A stretch of 64,000 nt of DNA. Origin: Adiantum capillus-veneris. Lineage: Eukaryota; Streptophyta; Polypodiopsida; Polypodiales; Pteridaceae. Position 1 is the first letter of the stretch, and each line of letters starts with the position of its first letter. Positions 1-13,300 of this stretch are shown here, one piece after another. The translations under genes were made by a program, and so were the position numbers. A model generated the notes under the pieces. It ran no database searches and was not told the origin of the DNA. It worked only from the letters and a program-made list of their open reading frames with translations. The stretch is from the NCBI GenBank assembly GCA_014529385.2, contig CM043949.1, positions 142,106,858 through 142,170,857 of the forward strand, given 5' to 3'.

Positions 1-1200
1 TTTCAAAAAAAGTTATTACTAAAAATTTGAAAATAGACTTCCCTTGAACTTCCCACAACGATAGAAATCAAAGGGTTTAAGGAGAGATGTGGTATCGAGG
101 TTTATTCCGTCAAGATCTCTTCTACTTTATCATGTCTTCTCATGTACAATCTTACCAAACAAAAACAAATTTACACTTTAAATGACTACAAATATTATTT
201 AACTTATCAAAAAATCTAAAATATGGTAGACCTAGAGTGCTCTTTCACATTAACAAACAAAAAAATCTAAATTTCTTCTCATTAACTTTGATAAACATAC
301 ATTTGTGAACAACTTCCAAGGAGTAGTGCGGTCATAGTTCTTACATCCATTCCATGATATGGCACAGTATGGGGTGACCTATCACATAAAAATATCTTTG
401 GTAGGAGTGCCCTCATGTTAGAAAAGGGTGTGTTGCTGCTGATGAAAAGATGTTGCATTGTCCTACTAGGGATCTCTCCATGTTAGCATAATGATTTTTG
501 GTGTAGTGGGAGCCACATTGCCGTTGAGGAGAGCTTTGTGCCACCGTAAAAGCTTCATATTATGCCAGTTCCTTGAGCCATTCTTGCAAACAACACCACT
601 CAACTAGCATATTAAGAGGTCACCTTGTAACAAAAACATGTATGAATTCAACATTTGCAAGCTGTATAATAAAGACACTTGTTAAGTATAAGTTGTACAA
701 ATGTGCAAGTATTTCCATCCAACTGGGAATAAACAATCCTAAAATATACATTATGATGAGATTACCCACCTCTAATAATCATGGATTTGAAGCACCTACC
801 TGCAAGATGTAATAAAGAAGACTGTTTTAGAGGAAAAGTGGTGACACTTGGCCTCTCTAAGCTGCAGCTTTTCACTATTTGTGAACAAAAGCAACCTTTG
901 TGCCAAGCACTACAAAACAAGTAGAGGCAACACATTATACTTCAAAGTTTATGATAAGAAGAACACAACCAAAAGAAAGAAGTATATTGTTACCTTGCAC
1001 AAAGGGGTGTTTTATTCAAATATGTGATAGTATTGGCAAGATATTGAAGAACCATCAACATTCATCTCACCGACGGTACGACGTTCTTGGGATGACCTCT
1101 GCTCACCCTTAAGTGTGGCCTTCGGTGCAAACGCCACGGACAAGAAAACATGTATGCATACGATTTCTAATGTCCGTGAGCACCATGGCAGCTATTGCGT
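1..1200. other. AT-rich stretch, no gene recognised
   Basis: Only short, unconvincing open frames on both strands and no recognisable protein motif. It could be the far 3' part of the old minus-strand element at 1770-9579, but I found no copy of that element's LTR or TATA region here, so the assignment stays open. Confidence 0.5.
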
Positions 1201-1412
1201 GAGGAAGCAAAAGATGAAAAGAGAGAGGGGGGAGGGAGAGGAAGGAACATGGAAGGAGAGAAGGGGGCAGTGGGGGAGAGGGAGAGAGAGGGGAGGAGAA
1301 GGAGATAAGGGGACAGGGAGGGAGAGGGAGGAACATGGGAGGAGAGAAGGGGGCAGTGGGGGAGAGGGGGAGAGAGAGGGGAGGGAGAAAGGAGGGAGGA
1401 GGAAGAGAGAAC
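1201..1412. repeat. Purine-rich (GA/GGGA) minisatellite
   Basis: About 210 bases of almost pure G and A on the plus strand. A block starting GAACATGG(A/G)AGGAGAG recurs at 1245 and 1331, a period of 86 bases, so this is a tandem duplication within a low-complexity tract. Open frames across it on both strands are composition artefacts. Confidence 0.75.
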
Positions 1413-1769
1413 AAAGGTTTTTTTTTTTTGAAAAATTGGACTTTTAGTGCTTGCAGGTTTTAAAAAAGGTCAAAAAATGATTTTTTGATATGCATATATG
1501 TTGGGGGGAAGTTTTAAGTAAAAAAGAAGTAAAAATATTTTTTTTGAAAAAAAGTCAAATTTTGGCTCTTAGTGACCCACGTTTTTGCTGATGTGGCCAC
1601 GCCTCTTTACTCCCTTCACTTTCAAAAAGCTAGAGAGAGAGAAGGTGACCTCTTAGGTCCACATCCTACATGTGTCTAAAAAAAAGGCTAGAAAAGCCTA
1701 CTCAAAACTAGCTTCTTGAATGTCCTTGTCCCCTTAACCCTACACAACATTAGCCTTAATCCCTAAAAA

Positions 1770-4700
1770 TTAAGATTCCTTACAAGGCCCATGTAAGGTC
1801 CATATTTCTCCTAATGTCTTTGTTTTTCTGGGTGTCTCCTTAGAGGTTTTAGTTGGGTCAGCAATTGACTTGAAGTTTTGAAAGCCTGACTTGCTTGAAG
1901 AAGCTAATCCATGAGGGTTCTTTGATGTAGAGGCATATGATGTCACGCCTTCTTTGCTAGTCAGTGGAAGTTCCACTTTAGCTTTTCCTTTGTCTACAAG
2001 ATTTTTCTTAGATTCTTCTAACTTTTGCAACTCTAAATCTAGCATTAACGGTACCTGTATCTTCTTGCTACCTCTTGGAAAAGATAGTATTAGCATTTTA
2101 TCTTCTTTGTAGGCCTTGTGTTGGTCTAACCATTGATGTCCAAGGAATACATCTGCAAGCATTTCCTTTGAAGGCTTCACCTAAAACTTCACCTGCTCTT
2201 CATGATTTTGGATGCTAAGGGTAGCAACCATTTCTTTTTTACTTGTATGCAAACCTCCATTGTTTTGCTATCATGTTTGCATGGAGTGATCTGGAGGATC
2301 CTTTGGATGTTCTCTACAACCATATTACTTCTTTATCCAGTAGAGCATTGCATCTGACAGTTGCCCCTTTTGTACTTCTGAGAACTATAGCTATTCTCAT
2401 TGTTGGTTCTATTGAAGGTCTTTGTATTTGTTTTGCTTTTTCCATGGTCTCATCTTGATCTGATTGTGTCTCTATGGAGGGTGACTTGAGACTCTGTCTT
2501 CCAATCTGACTTGCATCTGTTGATTCGATTGGCACTATCTGATTGATCTTTGGACTTCCTATTTCTTTCTGATATTTTGCAACCTCGTTCTTATTTACTT
2601 TTGGATTTGGTGGCATTCTCTGCTCAATAGCTTCCATGGCTGCTTTTTGTTCTGTTTGATCTGCACTTGCTATTGCTTGATTTGCTTTAAGCTCTTCTGA
2701 AATTATGTTCAATGGAGATGAATAATCTTCCATAAGATCTGCTTTGATATCAGTCTACATTCTAATTGTGCTTGAGGACTTTGTGATGTCATCCACGAGT
2801 GACCAGTCTTGGTCTTCATTCTTGGTTGTCTCTGAAGACTCCATCATGTTTGAGTTTTGTATCTCTGACATCTTCTAGGCCATTGGCATTCCCATTATGA
2901 TGTTGTCTGGTATATCTTTTGTTGTGATCACATAGAATTGAGCTATGATGATCTATGAACCTACTTCAATGGCGGTGGAGATGATTTCCCAGCATTTTGC
3001 TCGTTTGTCTCCAGATATTCTCACAAATTCAGGAGCATCTTTCAGCTATGGTTGGCCATATGTTTTCCAAGTGCGAAAAAACATGAGGTTCTTGTCTAAC
3101 TGAAAGTCCAGCTTTATTTCTCTTGACAGCATTTTTTCATTTTCACTGGTGATGTTACACTTGATCTTCTCAAGGTTTCTTTCTGAATTGATTGCTTTTG
3201 TTGTGGCAGTGTCCTTTGGTTCAACTTTATCTGCACTTTCTTTTCTTTGATCACCTGCTTCAATTGATGTTGACTCGTATGACTGTGATACTGCACTTTT
3301 TTGCAATTGTTGAGCATTGTCCTCTTGCATCTGAGTAACCTTTGATCTTAGAAGATCCATTGTACTTTCTGGTAGAATCTATCTCTTTGGAGGAGATTTT
3401 GGTGGTGACCTTTGTGTAGCTTTTTGAACTATAGGTTCTTTTGACTTTGACTTTTCTGTCATCTGTTCTAGCAGCTTGAGGCTTTGCATCATCTTCAGAT
3501 AGTTTTTGACTTCAGTCGGACCATCCGTAGGGGTTTGTACAAGGTCATGACCTTGCTGATATTTGTTCCCATGTGCATCTTGATATGCATATGTGAGCTT
3601 GGTCACATGTAACTGTTTGAACACTAGTGGATTGTTGGCTTTTGACTTTGACTTGTGGAGATCAGCTGAAACTTCTGTCCTTGATGATCTTCATATAAGC
3701 ATTTGTCTGTAGATTATGAGGGAATTTGGGTCAATTGGAAACTTCCAACAACCATATGATCTTTCAATGGTTTCTGATTTGAAGAGGTCTGTTGGCTAGA
3801 AGCTCTAGGGCTTCTAACTGGTATAGCATTTCCTGGTACATAAGCTGAGCTTGATGGATTTGTAGCTCCCCCCTTCCTAGGGTGATCATTATAGCCTGCT
3901 TCATTGTAAGAGTTCAAAACTATTTGACTCTGGTTTAGTCTCACCTTTTGGGACTATGAAGGTACACTTTGGGTAGCATTGTTGATATTTGACATTTGTA
4001 AACTTTTTGCGTAGTTCCTTATGTATCTCCGTGAAACATGACAAATTATTCCCCAAGTCAAGCTATAGAAAGCATTATCGTTGCCCTAATATTGTCTATC
4101 CCAAGGGGTCTCCTATGATATGAGCTTATGTGGTTTTAGGACCCAACGCATCATAGATGCTAGACTCTCGTTTGTATCTACAATTATTTTGGTCAAAGTA
4201 TATGCTCGTTGGTCACAACATCGAAGCTTGATTTCCAATGGAGGACAGTTTGGCTCTGAATAGATTTCTGGGTTCACTCGGGTAATATCCTTTAGCTCTA
4301 GAGAGGATGTACTATAATAGATTCTTTCTTCTGAAATGAACCATCCTTTTTTATCTATCACTGGATGTACTTCTATGAGCTGGTATGTGGGCTGTTCAAA
4401 CACTGGTTGATCCTTTTTGTACAATTTCCCCTTTTGGTCTACATAGTGTGCATATGAATTATGTGTACCATACAAAGATAACATCATTCTGTTTGTTGTG
4501 TCCCTTAGACTCGTGAATGATTGCACACTTGTGGCAGTGGATGCAAAATCATTTGCAAACCTAACATTTTTTTCAACCGTTGGTGATACTTGGACACCTT
4601 GACCAAATTCATGCAGGAATTTGTTGCTCAAAGAATCAATTTTAAGTTTTTCAGGTGACTGTGCATCTGTATGCTCATTTTGAACTTGCAGTGCTTTTAC

Positions 4701-5949
4701 TGGTGCTTCTAAAGGTAATGCAATATTATCTGATTGCATTAAAAAAGTGACAAGTTAAATGCACTTATATCGAGATTCGCATTTCCAATTTTCTATGTGC
4801 CTTGCTTGGCAGTTAATATGTCCCTGTTATCTAGATTTTTGGGACAATCTTCAAAAAAAATGTCCACCTTTTCGTCCACAATCTGAGCAATATGCCATGA
4901 CTGGTGGTATTTCAGCTGGCTCTGTCATGTCAAGCTCTACCTGAGGAGCTTCTGTTTTTGTGATGGCCAAGTTGTCGGCTTCTTCTTTTAGAACAATGAG
5001 CATCAAGCTGTAGAATGCTCCATCTTGACCTTTGTACTATCTTTGACTCGATTCTCCAATTAGATTGGCTTCCATTGGTTGATCTGTTGGATTTTGCAAT
5101 TCTGGCTCTCGACTATAGATTTGACTACCCTAATCCATGTACAATGGCCCTGATTGCATATGCACCAACTGTATGTTTTGCGGAGTTGTGCAAATTTTTG
5201 GATAAACATTTGGGTTGATTTTTTGCACTTCATCTTTAAGATTGCAATACCTAGCTCCACTGAAGTCTGTGAACATGTGGGAGTTCTCTGAATCTGGCTT
5301 CACTCTTATCAATAGGATCTTGGCTCCTGTGCTACTTTTATTGCTCATCAAGTATCTATGTCCTTCTGCATCTGTGTACAAAAATTTATCTCCATTGTAG
5401 CCATATAGCTGTAAATTCTGTTCGGTTGCAGTTGTACTTGTGCTACCACTGCTGCTAGCTTGCTCTATTGTACTTGAACTCTCGGCTCGAATTGAGTCCA
5501 TGTTGGCTTGTTCTGTAAAACTGTCTCCTAGCAGATTTTGGTATTGATTAGCAAAAATTTTGCTGCTCATACTAGCCTAATCTGCAATCGCCTGTGAGTT
5601 GTCCCTGTTCATCTAACTAGAAGATCATTTGCAACACAATCACTTGCACCTGCCAATTTTTAGCATGTCAAATTTTTGAATTTTCACTGATGCTCCACTG
5701 CTTCGAGTTGGTAGTTTCGCTTGCTTTTCCCAACCATTCTTTAGCTATTTCCGGCCTTTCCGCTGTTTGCTCGATTTGTGGTGTTTGCTCGGTGTGTGGT
5801 ACACTTTTTCGGCTTTGCTTTTCGGCTTTTGATTTGCTCGTTGTGTTGTCTGCTTGGTGTGTGATTTTTTTCGGCGGTGCGTGTGTTTTTTGCATGTCGG
5901 CCTCGTTCTGGCTCTTTCTAATTTTTCTAGCTCTTTCCGCGACTTTCAT
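1770..5949 (-). pseudogene. Decayed gag-retropepsin polyprotein
   Basis: Open segments on the minus strand follow one another with stops and shifts between them: 5949-5668 (K/Q/E-rich start MKVAERARKIRKSQ), 5570-5130, 4739-4113, 3944-3714, 3624-3379, 3360-3046, 2733-2314 and 2180-1770. Three segments share a Y-x-D-x-x-G-x-x-Y pattern (for example LYGYNGDKFLYTDAEGHRYL), also seen in the N-terminal half of the gag at 29355. The retropepsin is split: NALLD at about 2330, with the catalytic DSG lost (reads DKE), and the flap-distal part ADVFLGHQWLDQHKA at about 2150-2090. The tail reads GEIWTLHGP near 1790, loosely like the W-motifs after the second retropepsin of the young element. Identification as a retroelement protein is firm; exact joins are not resolved. 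Confidence 0.6.
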
Positions 5950-6545
5950 TTATTTTTCCTAATTATTTCTGAAATTTTGAATTTTCTTAATTTTTGATCT
6001 TTTTATGATTTTGTACGATTTTTTTGGAAGAGTATTTTTTATAAAAATTTCTTTGGTAATTTTCTATTTTTTTGTGATTTCTCTAAAGGTTTTATGATTT
6101 TTACAATTTTTTGGGATTTATTTTTATCAATTTTGGATTTTTTTATGAGTTTTTGAGTTTTTATGAATTTTTCATATTTTAGGAATTAATTTGTGTCACT
6201 TTTTTATTTTTTTATGATTTTCTATGTTTGTTGTGAATTATCAGATCAATTTTTTATTTTTTCAATGAATTTTTGTGAGGTTCTTTATTTCTTTTATGAA
6301 TTTTCTTTTTTTGTGATTTTTTAAACTCTTCTTTGAAGTTTTGTTTTTTTAATTTTTTCTATTTTTTGTAATTTTTTATCCCTTTTATTGATTTTTAAAT
6401 GAATTTTTTTCTTTTTTATTATTTTTTTCCTTTTGTGATTTACATGATTTTTGTGAATTTTTATTTGATTTTTCTATTTATTTTTTGCTTTTTTGTTTTT
6501 TTGTTTTTTTTAATTGGCGTTTTTTATTTTTTTAATAAACGAAAT
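5950..6545. other. T-rich low-complexity leader segment
   Basis: Nearly 600 bases dominated by runs such as ATTTTTT and TTTTTATGA, with no coding potential. On the minus strand it is A-rich and lies just upstream of the first decayed gag frame, so it is likely untranslated leader of the old element. Confidence 0.55.
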
Positions 6546-6723
6546 TGACTAAAAAACAAAAACTAAAAATAGAATAAATAAAATGCCTATTTTCCTGGCT
6601 TGGCTTACCTGTAGTTGACCTTCAGCTATTGCAACGGACTGACAGTGCACGGCACGGGCAGATGAGCAGTGTTAATTGCGGGCAGAGCGCACGCGTGAGG
6701 CAAGCAGGACTCCGGAGCGTGAC

Positions 6724-6726
<3 letters not shown>

Positions 6727-6811
<85 letters not shown>
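6727..6811. repeat. (AG)n microsatellite
   Basis: An uninterrupted AG dinucleotide run of about 85 bases followed by a short G run. Long R-E-R-E open frames across it are artefacts. Confidence 0.95.
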
Positions 6812-6816
<5 letters not shown>

Positions 6817-8630
6817 GGGGGGGTCTCGGAGGAGTGCACGCGGGGCTACACGGCAAGTGTATGGATTACACGATAGCGCAGATTCCGTGGGTGAGTGTGT
6901 GTAGTGTGTATATGAGGCAAAAATACAAAAGAGAGGGGTTCACGCACGGGGGCAGGGTGAGAAGTTTAACTCTTTTGTGTGAGCACCTAAAGATTGGTAA
7001 AAACTGCCCATTTTTTAGTGTGTGTCTATGCCTAAAAAGTGTTTAATTTGCATAATTGATGTGTGTAATGGTTAAATGCTGCATTTTTGTGCTCAAAACA
7101 ATGATTGTGACACACTCCTATTGAGTCAATGTTTGACCTAATTTTGTCGGTTTAATTGGCTAGTTTTGATTTTATTGATTAAATTTTGGGCAATTGAATT
7201 GATGTGATTTGTGTGGTTTTAATTGGCTTCACTATTACCCTATGTGTGGAGAATATATATAAAAATTTTGGGTTTTTTTCGGATAATTTTGGTTATTTTT
7301 GGCAATTTTTGCTAATTTTTGGTTAATTCCATAAACATTTGTGTGTGCGTATTTGCGGCATCATTTTGTTTGCATTTGTGCCCTCCGTGGTCGACTTTTG
7401 TGCGTTTTGCTATTTTTGGGGGCCGTATTGACGATTGTGTCGCAAATTGTATTTACGGTAAAAACTACCATTTTTGGTGCGCTTTTGTGTATTGAAAATG
7501 CTCGATTGTGTTTGACAATGATTTTCTAAGATTCCTAGAATTTTTTGTACTTTTTTGACAATTTTTGGGATTTTCTGGTGATTTTATGGAGTTTCGACCA
7601 ATTTTTGCATTTTCGGACGTTGAAAATTAAAAAAAGGAAAAAAAAAAAAAGCAAATCTCGAGTGTCGACACCGATCTTTGCCCGATTTGCCTTGCAGCGC
7701 ATAAAGATTTCGTTGGGGATAGATCTTTACGATCGGTGAGATAGTTTCCTGCTATAAAATACTCTTCTTCTTCTTCTTCTTCTCTCTGGGTGAACACCAC
7801 CCATTACACACACACACACTTCTATTCTCTCTCTAACCCCTCTAACAATCTTATTCATTCTCTCTAACTCTCACACATACACCCACTCTCTCTTCTCTCT
7901 AAACCCACTCTCACTCAATTTGCAATGTGACTTCACAAATCATTAGTTGGGCATGATTACAACACAAATCAATCATCACAACTGAAAAATCATAATGCAC
8001 ACGTTGATTTTTAGGTGCACAAACATGGGCACAATAGTGCGCACACACCTAAAATTAGGCATACACACACTCAATTAGAATGCACACACACTTGATTTTA
8101 GTGCACACACACTTGAAATTGACCATCCAAGGATGCAATTAACTCAATTAGGCACCCAATTAGCAACACACATTCACCAATTACCAATTGAAACTTGCCA
8201 AATTCATACGCCACCAAATCTTAAAAATTTCGGCATTACGACGACGTGAAAACGAAAAAAAAAAATTCAATCCACATTGCATCATGGTGGAATCCCCACA
8301 CAATTCTACACATCTCTAAATTCTAAGGAGGTTGAGAATACCACCTTAATTACCTTCCATTGAAGATCAATTGAATGGTCGAATGCTCCAATCCTTCATA
8401 GCAAATTAGTAAGTTAGCAAAAATTAGTGAAATTAGCAAGGGGTTAGTGTGAAATTAGAGTGTGTAAACACACAATTGGCAAGATATGGTGACACAGGAG
8501 GGAATTATGAACACATTGCTTCATGCACACACATTCAAAATTCACAAAAACATAAACACACAAGTGAAACTAGTAGTGAAATTAGTAAAGGAACGCATTC
8601 GATTATGCCACAATTACACTAGCGTAGGCC
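6812..8630 (-). other. Untranslated leader of the old minus-strand element, simple-sequence rich
   Basis: No convincing protein. It contains CTT and CT runs at 7765-7900, many CACACA stretches at 7800-8120 and repeated AATTAG/AATTGG words. It lies between the primer-binding site and the first gag frame of the minus-strand element. A plus-strand TATAAAATA at about 7755 is followed by pyrimidine-rich sequence and could be a chance promoter-like site. None of the 22-nt palindromes of the young element occurs here. Confidence 0.4.
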
Positions 8631-8652
8631 ATCATCCCCGGTAGCGGTGCAA
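8631..8652 (-). promoter_or_regulatory. Primer-binding site, tRNA-Asp-like, degenerate
   Basis: The minus strand reads TTGCACCGCTACCGGGGA directly after an LTR end ..CAACATT. This matches the layout at 27929 in the young element (AACATT then GGCGCCGCTGCCGGGGA) with a few substitutions. Plant tRNA-Asp 3' ends are complementary to TGGCGCCGTTGCCGGGGA, so the same primer tRNA is inferred. Confidence 0.6.
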
Positions 8653-8654
8653 AA

Positions 8655-9579
8655 TGTTGGGGGTTCCATCATTGCAATAGCTCCAATGACCAACAAAATT
8701 ATCAATATGGAGGGATGAGCTACCCGGCTAGGGCATGGAAACACTCACACGGTTAGTAAGCCAATCGTGGCAACACAAATGGTTAACTCTACGAGGTGAG
8801 CTTCTCGGCCTATGGAGGAGCTAAGCCGCAATGAAGGGCAATCTCCACATCCACTTCTCTTCGCCTCTAATCAACCCAATCACACACACTACGATTGCAA
8901 GTCGCACACAATACTAATCCTATCATGCACCACACTAATCGCAAGCACACACACTTAGATCTATTGAGCACCACACTCCAATCAAACCTACATGCACACA
9001 CAAGCAAAAGAGGGCAATCACACAAGATTAGAGAGGGATTAACCACTAATTAGTTAAGATCTAGCTAATCTAAGCATCATAGTCAATCATAAGAAGCATG
9101 AGAGAGGCATAGTGAAAGAGAATGAATCATTGATTAGTGTTAATCAAGTCTCATGAGCAAGGAGAAGCTCGAGGACTCCATAGCCACACACCTCAAGAGC
9201 TCTCACCAAAGAGTGCTCTCAACAAATGAGCTTGAGAACCCTAATTTCTTTTACATACTACCTTATATACCTAGGGTAAAAATATGCAATGTCCAGGCGC
9301 CCTTGAGGCCTTTAGGGCTCCACCACTTACTGAATTTGCAACCTAAGCACACTAATTGACCTATTCTTTACAGCTTGCAACTCCCATTGAGCCCGTAACA
9401 CATTAAAATATTACAATGGCTTGAAGTAAATCGAGAATTTACAATATGTGACCATTTCGAAAAAACATGAAAATTGTGTAACTCCAAACTTTACTGCTTC
9501 TTCATTTTGATCTTCGATGTGCATTTGTATGTTTTCGATCTTTAGCAGCTTTTGTTAACTGACGTTGACTCAGTTAACA
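8655..9579 (-). repeat. Probable 5' LTR of the old minus-strand element
   Basis: On the minus strand the block begins TGTTAACTGAGTC at 9579 and ends ..CAACA at 8655, directly before the primer-binding site. Its length (about 925 bp) is close to the 937-bp LTR of the young element, and it carries TATATAAG at 9269-9262 in GGTATATAAGG, much like GAGGTATATAAG in the young LTR. The outer boundary at 9579 rests on the TG start and the length, not on a second LTR copy. Confidence 0.5.
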
Positions 9580-9598
9580 CATACTTCGAGACAGTTCC

Positions 9599-10360
9599 AT
9601 GGAGTTGGCATACCAAATTATAAATTTTGGCCTATGGTATGTGGAATTTATTTTGCAAAGAGTGGTTTTTTATTCAAACATGTTTAGTCACACTTCATTG
9701 ATTTTTTCTACTTTCACCATGATAGTCTCTAACCTCTCGTTGAATCATCAATTTGAGGTTGTTGTACTAGATGCACAGCTGTCAATGGTGCTCACCTCGG
9801 AGTCTACCTCCTTGATCAATGTTGTTGATTGGTTTCAATCCATCAACATGGACATGGCCAAGGTTTTACTTCTAGCTTACAATGAAAATATGTGTTGTCT
9901 GTTTTGTCATTTCTTGGAAAATATTATGTCTATCATGAATAAGAAACAAATTTGATTTTTGGTGCAAACAATTCTCATTGGAGCCTTGTTGGATTGAACA
10001 TTGAGTGCAAGTGTTACCATGTTGCAAATTCAGTGCACGGGTTCCATGGGACTATTCGAAGGTAACTGTCCTTCATTTAGTTTTGTAATTTTGATAGCAC
10101 ATGCCATCACCCTCTGCCTTATGTTGCAATTCTATTCAAAAACTTTTGGCTGCCCTTGAAGCATTGACCCAAGAGGAGGACATGTCAATTCCAAGTTGCA
10201 AGGTGTCCAAACATGACGATGGGTATTCTAGTGGATGGAGAGTTATTACCAATGTAGAGCTCTCGTTAGACCTCGTTTATGCTGAGGAGCATAGAAGTGT
10301 AAGTGTAGTCTATTTTTTGGGTAATCCTAAGACAAATGATCTTCTCTTATGATTACTGAG
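9599..10360 (+). pseudogene. Decayed Ulp1-like (C48) cysteine peptidase fragment
   Basis: Near 9964-10045 the plus strand reads NNSHWSLVGLNIECKCYHVA, the pattern around the catalytic His of Ulp1-family peptidases (HW-x-L, hydrophobic strand, then D-S, here N-S). Near 10212-10238 it reads HDDGYSSGWRV, where the family has a D-C-G catalytic Cys context; the Cys position here is Ser. The frame is interrupted between the two motifs. Such domains are often carried by plant Mutator-like and CACTA transposons, so this is probably transposon debris. No transposase or terminal inverted repeat was recognised. Confidence 0.4.
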
Positions 10361-13300
10361 AGAGTGAAATCATTTGCACGCATGAAATCTGGTAAATTAT
10401 TTTGATGTTCATGTCGAGGTCTTCACGATGACAATGGTCCAAAGTATGATTAATTTTGTGGATAAACATCTTGGAGAAGCCCCTAACACATTTTTCCCAA
10501 CTATTGTTGGACAATGTTAGACTCCACTACTTCCATCGTTAGGCGTTCATTGGGATTTGGTGTACATGACTTTTCGCTCTCCTATGGTATAAGCTTTGAA
10601 ATGGTCTGGTGCATGATGTAAGTCGGCATGCTATTGTTTTGCAAGGGTTTTTGCTTTAATTTATATTTCCTTTTGTTGTTGAGTGAGTGTTGAGCTAACT
10701 CTTGGTTTTGGCATCTCCTTGCAGTATGACTCAGTTTTGGCTTCTCTACAATCTCTACTTGTGCAATTTCAAGGGGTTACGGACTACACCACATAGCATT
10801 TTGAAGATATTCACCCCAATTGTCTCTACCAAATTTTGATGATCATCACATGCCCCCACATAACGAAGCCATTCTGTGGTGGATCTCTTTTATTTTATCC
10901 TAGTATGTACATTCTCTTGATGTTGTTACCTTTATATCTCTTACTTCTCTTTTCTAGTTTTTGGTTTTGGGTTGCTTCTGACATAGACTCACTAGATTCA
11001 TCTCATCCCTATTCTCTTCACTTCAAGATAGATTTTCAAAGGATGTTGTACCAGGCTCCAAAAGTTTTGTTTCCAAACTTGAGCTTATATGTGATTCCAA
11101 CTCCCTATCAAGATCGTAGTCAATTTTTTATGGTGATTCACTCTATAAGTCACATTGGTCGCAATCCCTTGAGGCACTACCTGTCTTGATGTCATTTAGG
11201 TTTTCATCTTTTATGTCATCACTCTCTAAGCACTAAATCAATTTATAACTCTTTAGGATTATACTAATTAATCTCAAGCCTAATTATCTCTCTCCTTGGA
11301 TTTGGGTATGTCTACATGGCCACTTCCCTGACTAAATGATTCTAAAGATCTAATTAGGTGGATCAAGCACTAGATTATGTATCTATTTTTTTACGTTCAA
11401 TAAACGTATATTACACATGTGTGTGCATGAAGATGGAGACACGTGCCACACGACTAGCAGCATTTGGTCTTAAGCACTTCTCTATTTCCGAATGGAGCTA
11501 TAGTCTAAAGCACTCAAAGGTTTTAGGAATAGTGACTCGCCACTCTTGACTTTACTTTAGAGGAAGTGAGAGACATCGTAACTTGCCAAAGCCAAGCATC
11601 AAAAGAGGAACATTGTAAAAGTGATCATAGAAAAATACCTTCCTTTCAGCCGATTCTCTTCTAGCACTAGCGTTGTAGAGAAGCTCACCCACCAATGCAT
11701 GGAATTCATCAAAGATGCCCATGCCCATTATGCATTCCACTGGCTATCAGTCTTCATTTTCCAAGGTATAGATATTTGCAATAGTCAAGTTAATCGCACA
11801 ATACATGAGTGAATATAAAAACCTCTTGTGGAGTTTAGAAAACACACAAATTTGGTGGTTAGTTGGAAACCATGTCATTGGTGCTTGTAGATGTAGCTGA
11901 AAGTGCATATACATGTGTTCAATGAGCACCTCCTTGATTGTTTTTCCCATTTGTGATAAGCAAAATTGTTTTACCCTACCTTTGTAACTATTCAGAAAAT
12001 TATTTCCCTTACACTTTCTCTTCCTTGTCTCTGCAAGGAACCCAGTTTCCAATGGTAAATATGAAGGTGTAAATCCATAGACCATTGTTCAAATCAAAGA
12101 TGTTGTGAATACTTCCACTGACTTAATGCTTACAGATGGTCGTTGAGGTCTTCTATTCTCCATTAGTGTTTCTTATATTACCTTAAGTTGCACATCACAG
12201 AAGAGAGAGAGTGTGTGTTTAGTCATGTTGTTGTGCACAAAGAGCATGCAATATAGCATAAGTAGAATAGTTAGTAGAGCACAAATGAATTGGAATGAGG
12301 GGGAGAACTTCCCTATCAAAAAACTACGCACAACTGCATTGAGTACAAGTTATGCCACATTTGTCATGTATTTGATTTTGATAGAAAAAAGCTTCAAGAA
12401 AATTGTAACATATACTATTATCAAGATTTTTTAAGAAACTAAAAAGTGTTTTTTGAAATTGCAAAAGTTTGAGATAGAAATAAGAAAAATATGGGTTGCC
12501 ATTACAGTAGCCTGCCATCCATTGGATGCACAACATTCTTGTGGCCCCTCAAGGCTCATCTCAAGCTTGAGGATTATTGTGCATCCCTTTGGCTCGATGA
12601 ATCTAATATATATACTCACAATTGTGAGTATGGCAAAAAAAAAAGGGAGCACTTGTAAAATAATCATATTCACTTCCAAACTCAATGCATGACTATTTTT
12701 TATGGTGATTACTTCAGTTGTGTATGTTACAAACGGACTATTCCCTTGATTAAAAGACCAAAGATTAGACTTTCTTGGAAAAATTAAAGTTCACATTGCA
12801 ACTACAATTGGACCATTCAAGGGTTTTTTCTAGAGTGCTCCTACTCTTCATTGTGCTACCTCTGCAAGGCCCCAAAGCGGCGTGGCTCATAGGGGTTCTA
12901 CGGTAGGACGAGGCATGAGTGGTTATTACTAGAGGGCGTGCTACATAGGTTTTGCAAACATCGGTGGCTCTACGATTGGCTATGTTGAGCAGGGTCCTCC
13001 TCCTTGTCTTCTCCTCTTCCTCACTAATGGTCTTCATTTTTTAGCTTTAAGGAAATGTGTCCCCTCTTGTCTCCTATTGGGGAGGGCAATGGGTGGCCTC
13101 GTGTGCTTTGATTGCATCTTCAAGTGGTCATAGCTTCTAATTGACACTAGGGAAAGGGCTTGGCTCCCTTGGATGTCCCGTTGGCTTGTAGGTCTATTGT
13201 ATGTAGGTGGTTCTTCCTCATGCTTCGGCCCAATTTCATCAAACATCATGCTACTTTTGGGTTTTACATTAACATCCATTTGTGTCTTCCTCAAGGCATG

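Larger units (their letters stand above)
1770..9579 (-). mobile_element. Old LTR retroelement relic, gag plus retropepsin, no RT or integrase seen
   Basis: On the minus strand the order is LTR (9579-8655), primer-binding site (8652-8631), long untranslated leader, then a decayed coding region from 5949 to 1770. The coding part holds gag-like sequence and an aspartic protease but no reverse transcriptase, RNase H or integrase before the frame ends near 1770. The N-terminal gag motifs and the protease resemble those of the intact element at 26990-46014, so it is probably a distant, non-autonomous relative. No 3' LTR was found in the first 1.7 kb, so the left boundary is uncertain. Confidence 0.55.

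Noticed and set aside
1109-1447. Open frames on both strands in the purine tract
   Set aside because: P/S/L-rich and E/R/G-rich translations of a GA minisatellite; composition alone keeps them open.
6626-6904. Long R-E and S-L repeat open frames
   Set aside because: They are translations of the (AG)n microsatellite.
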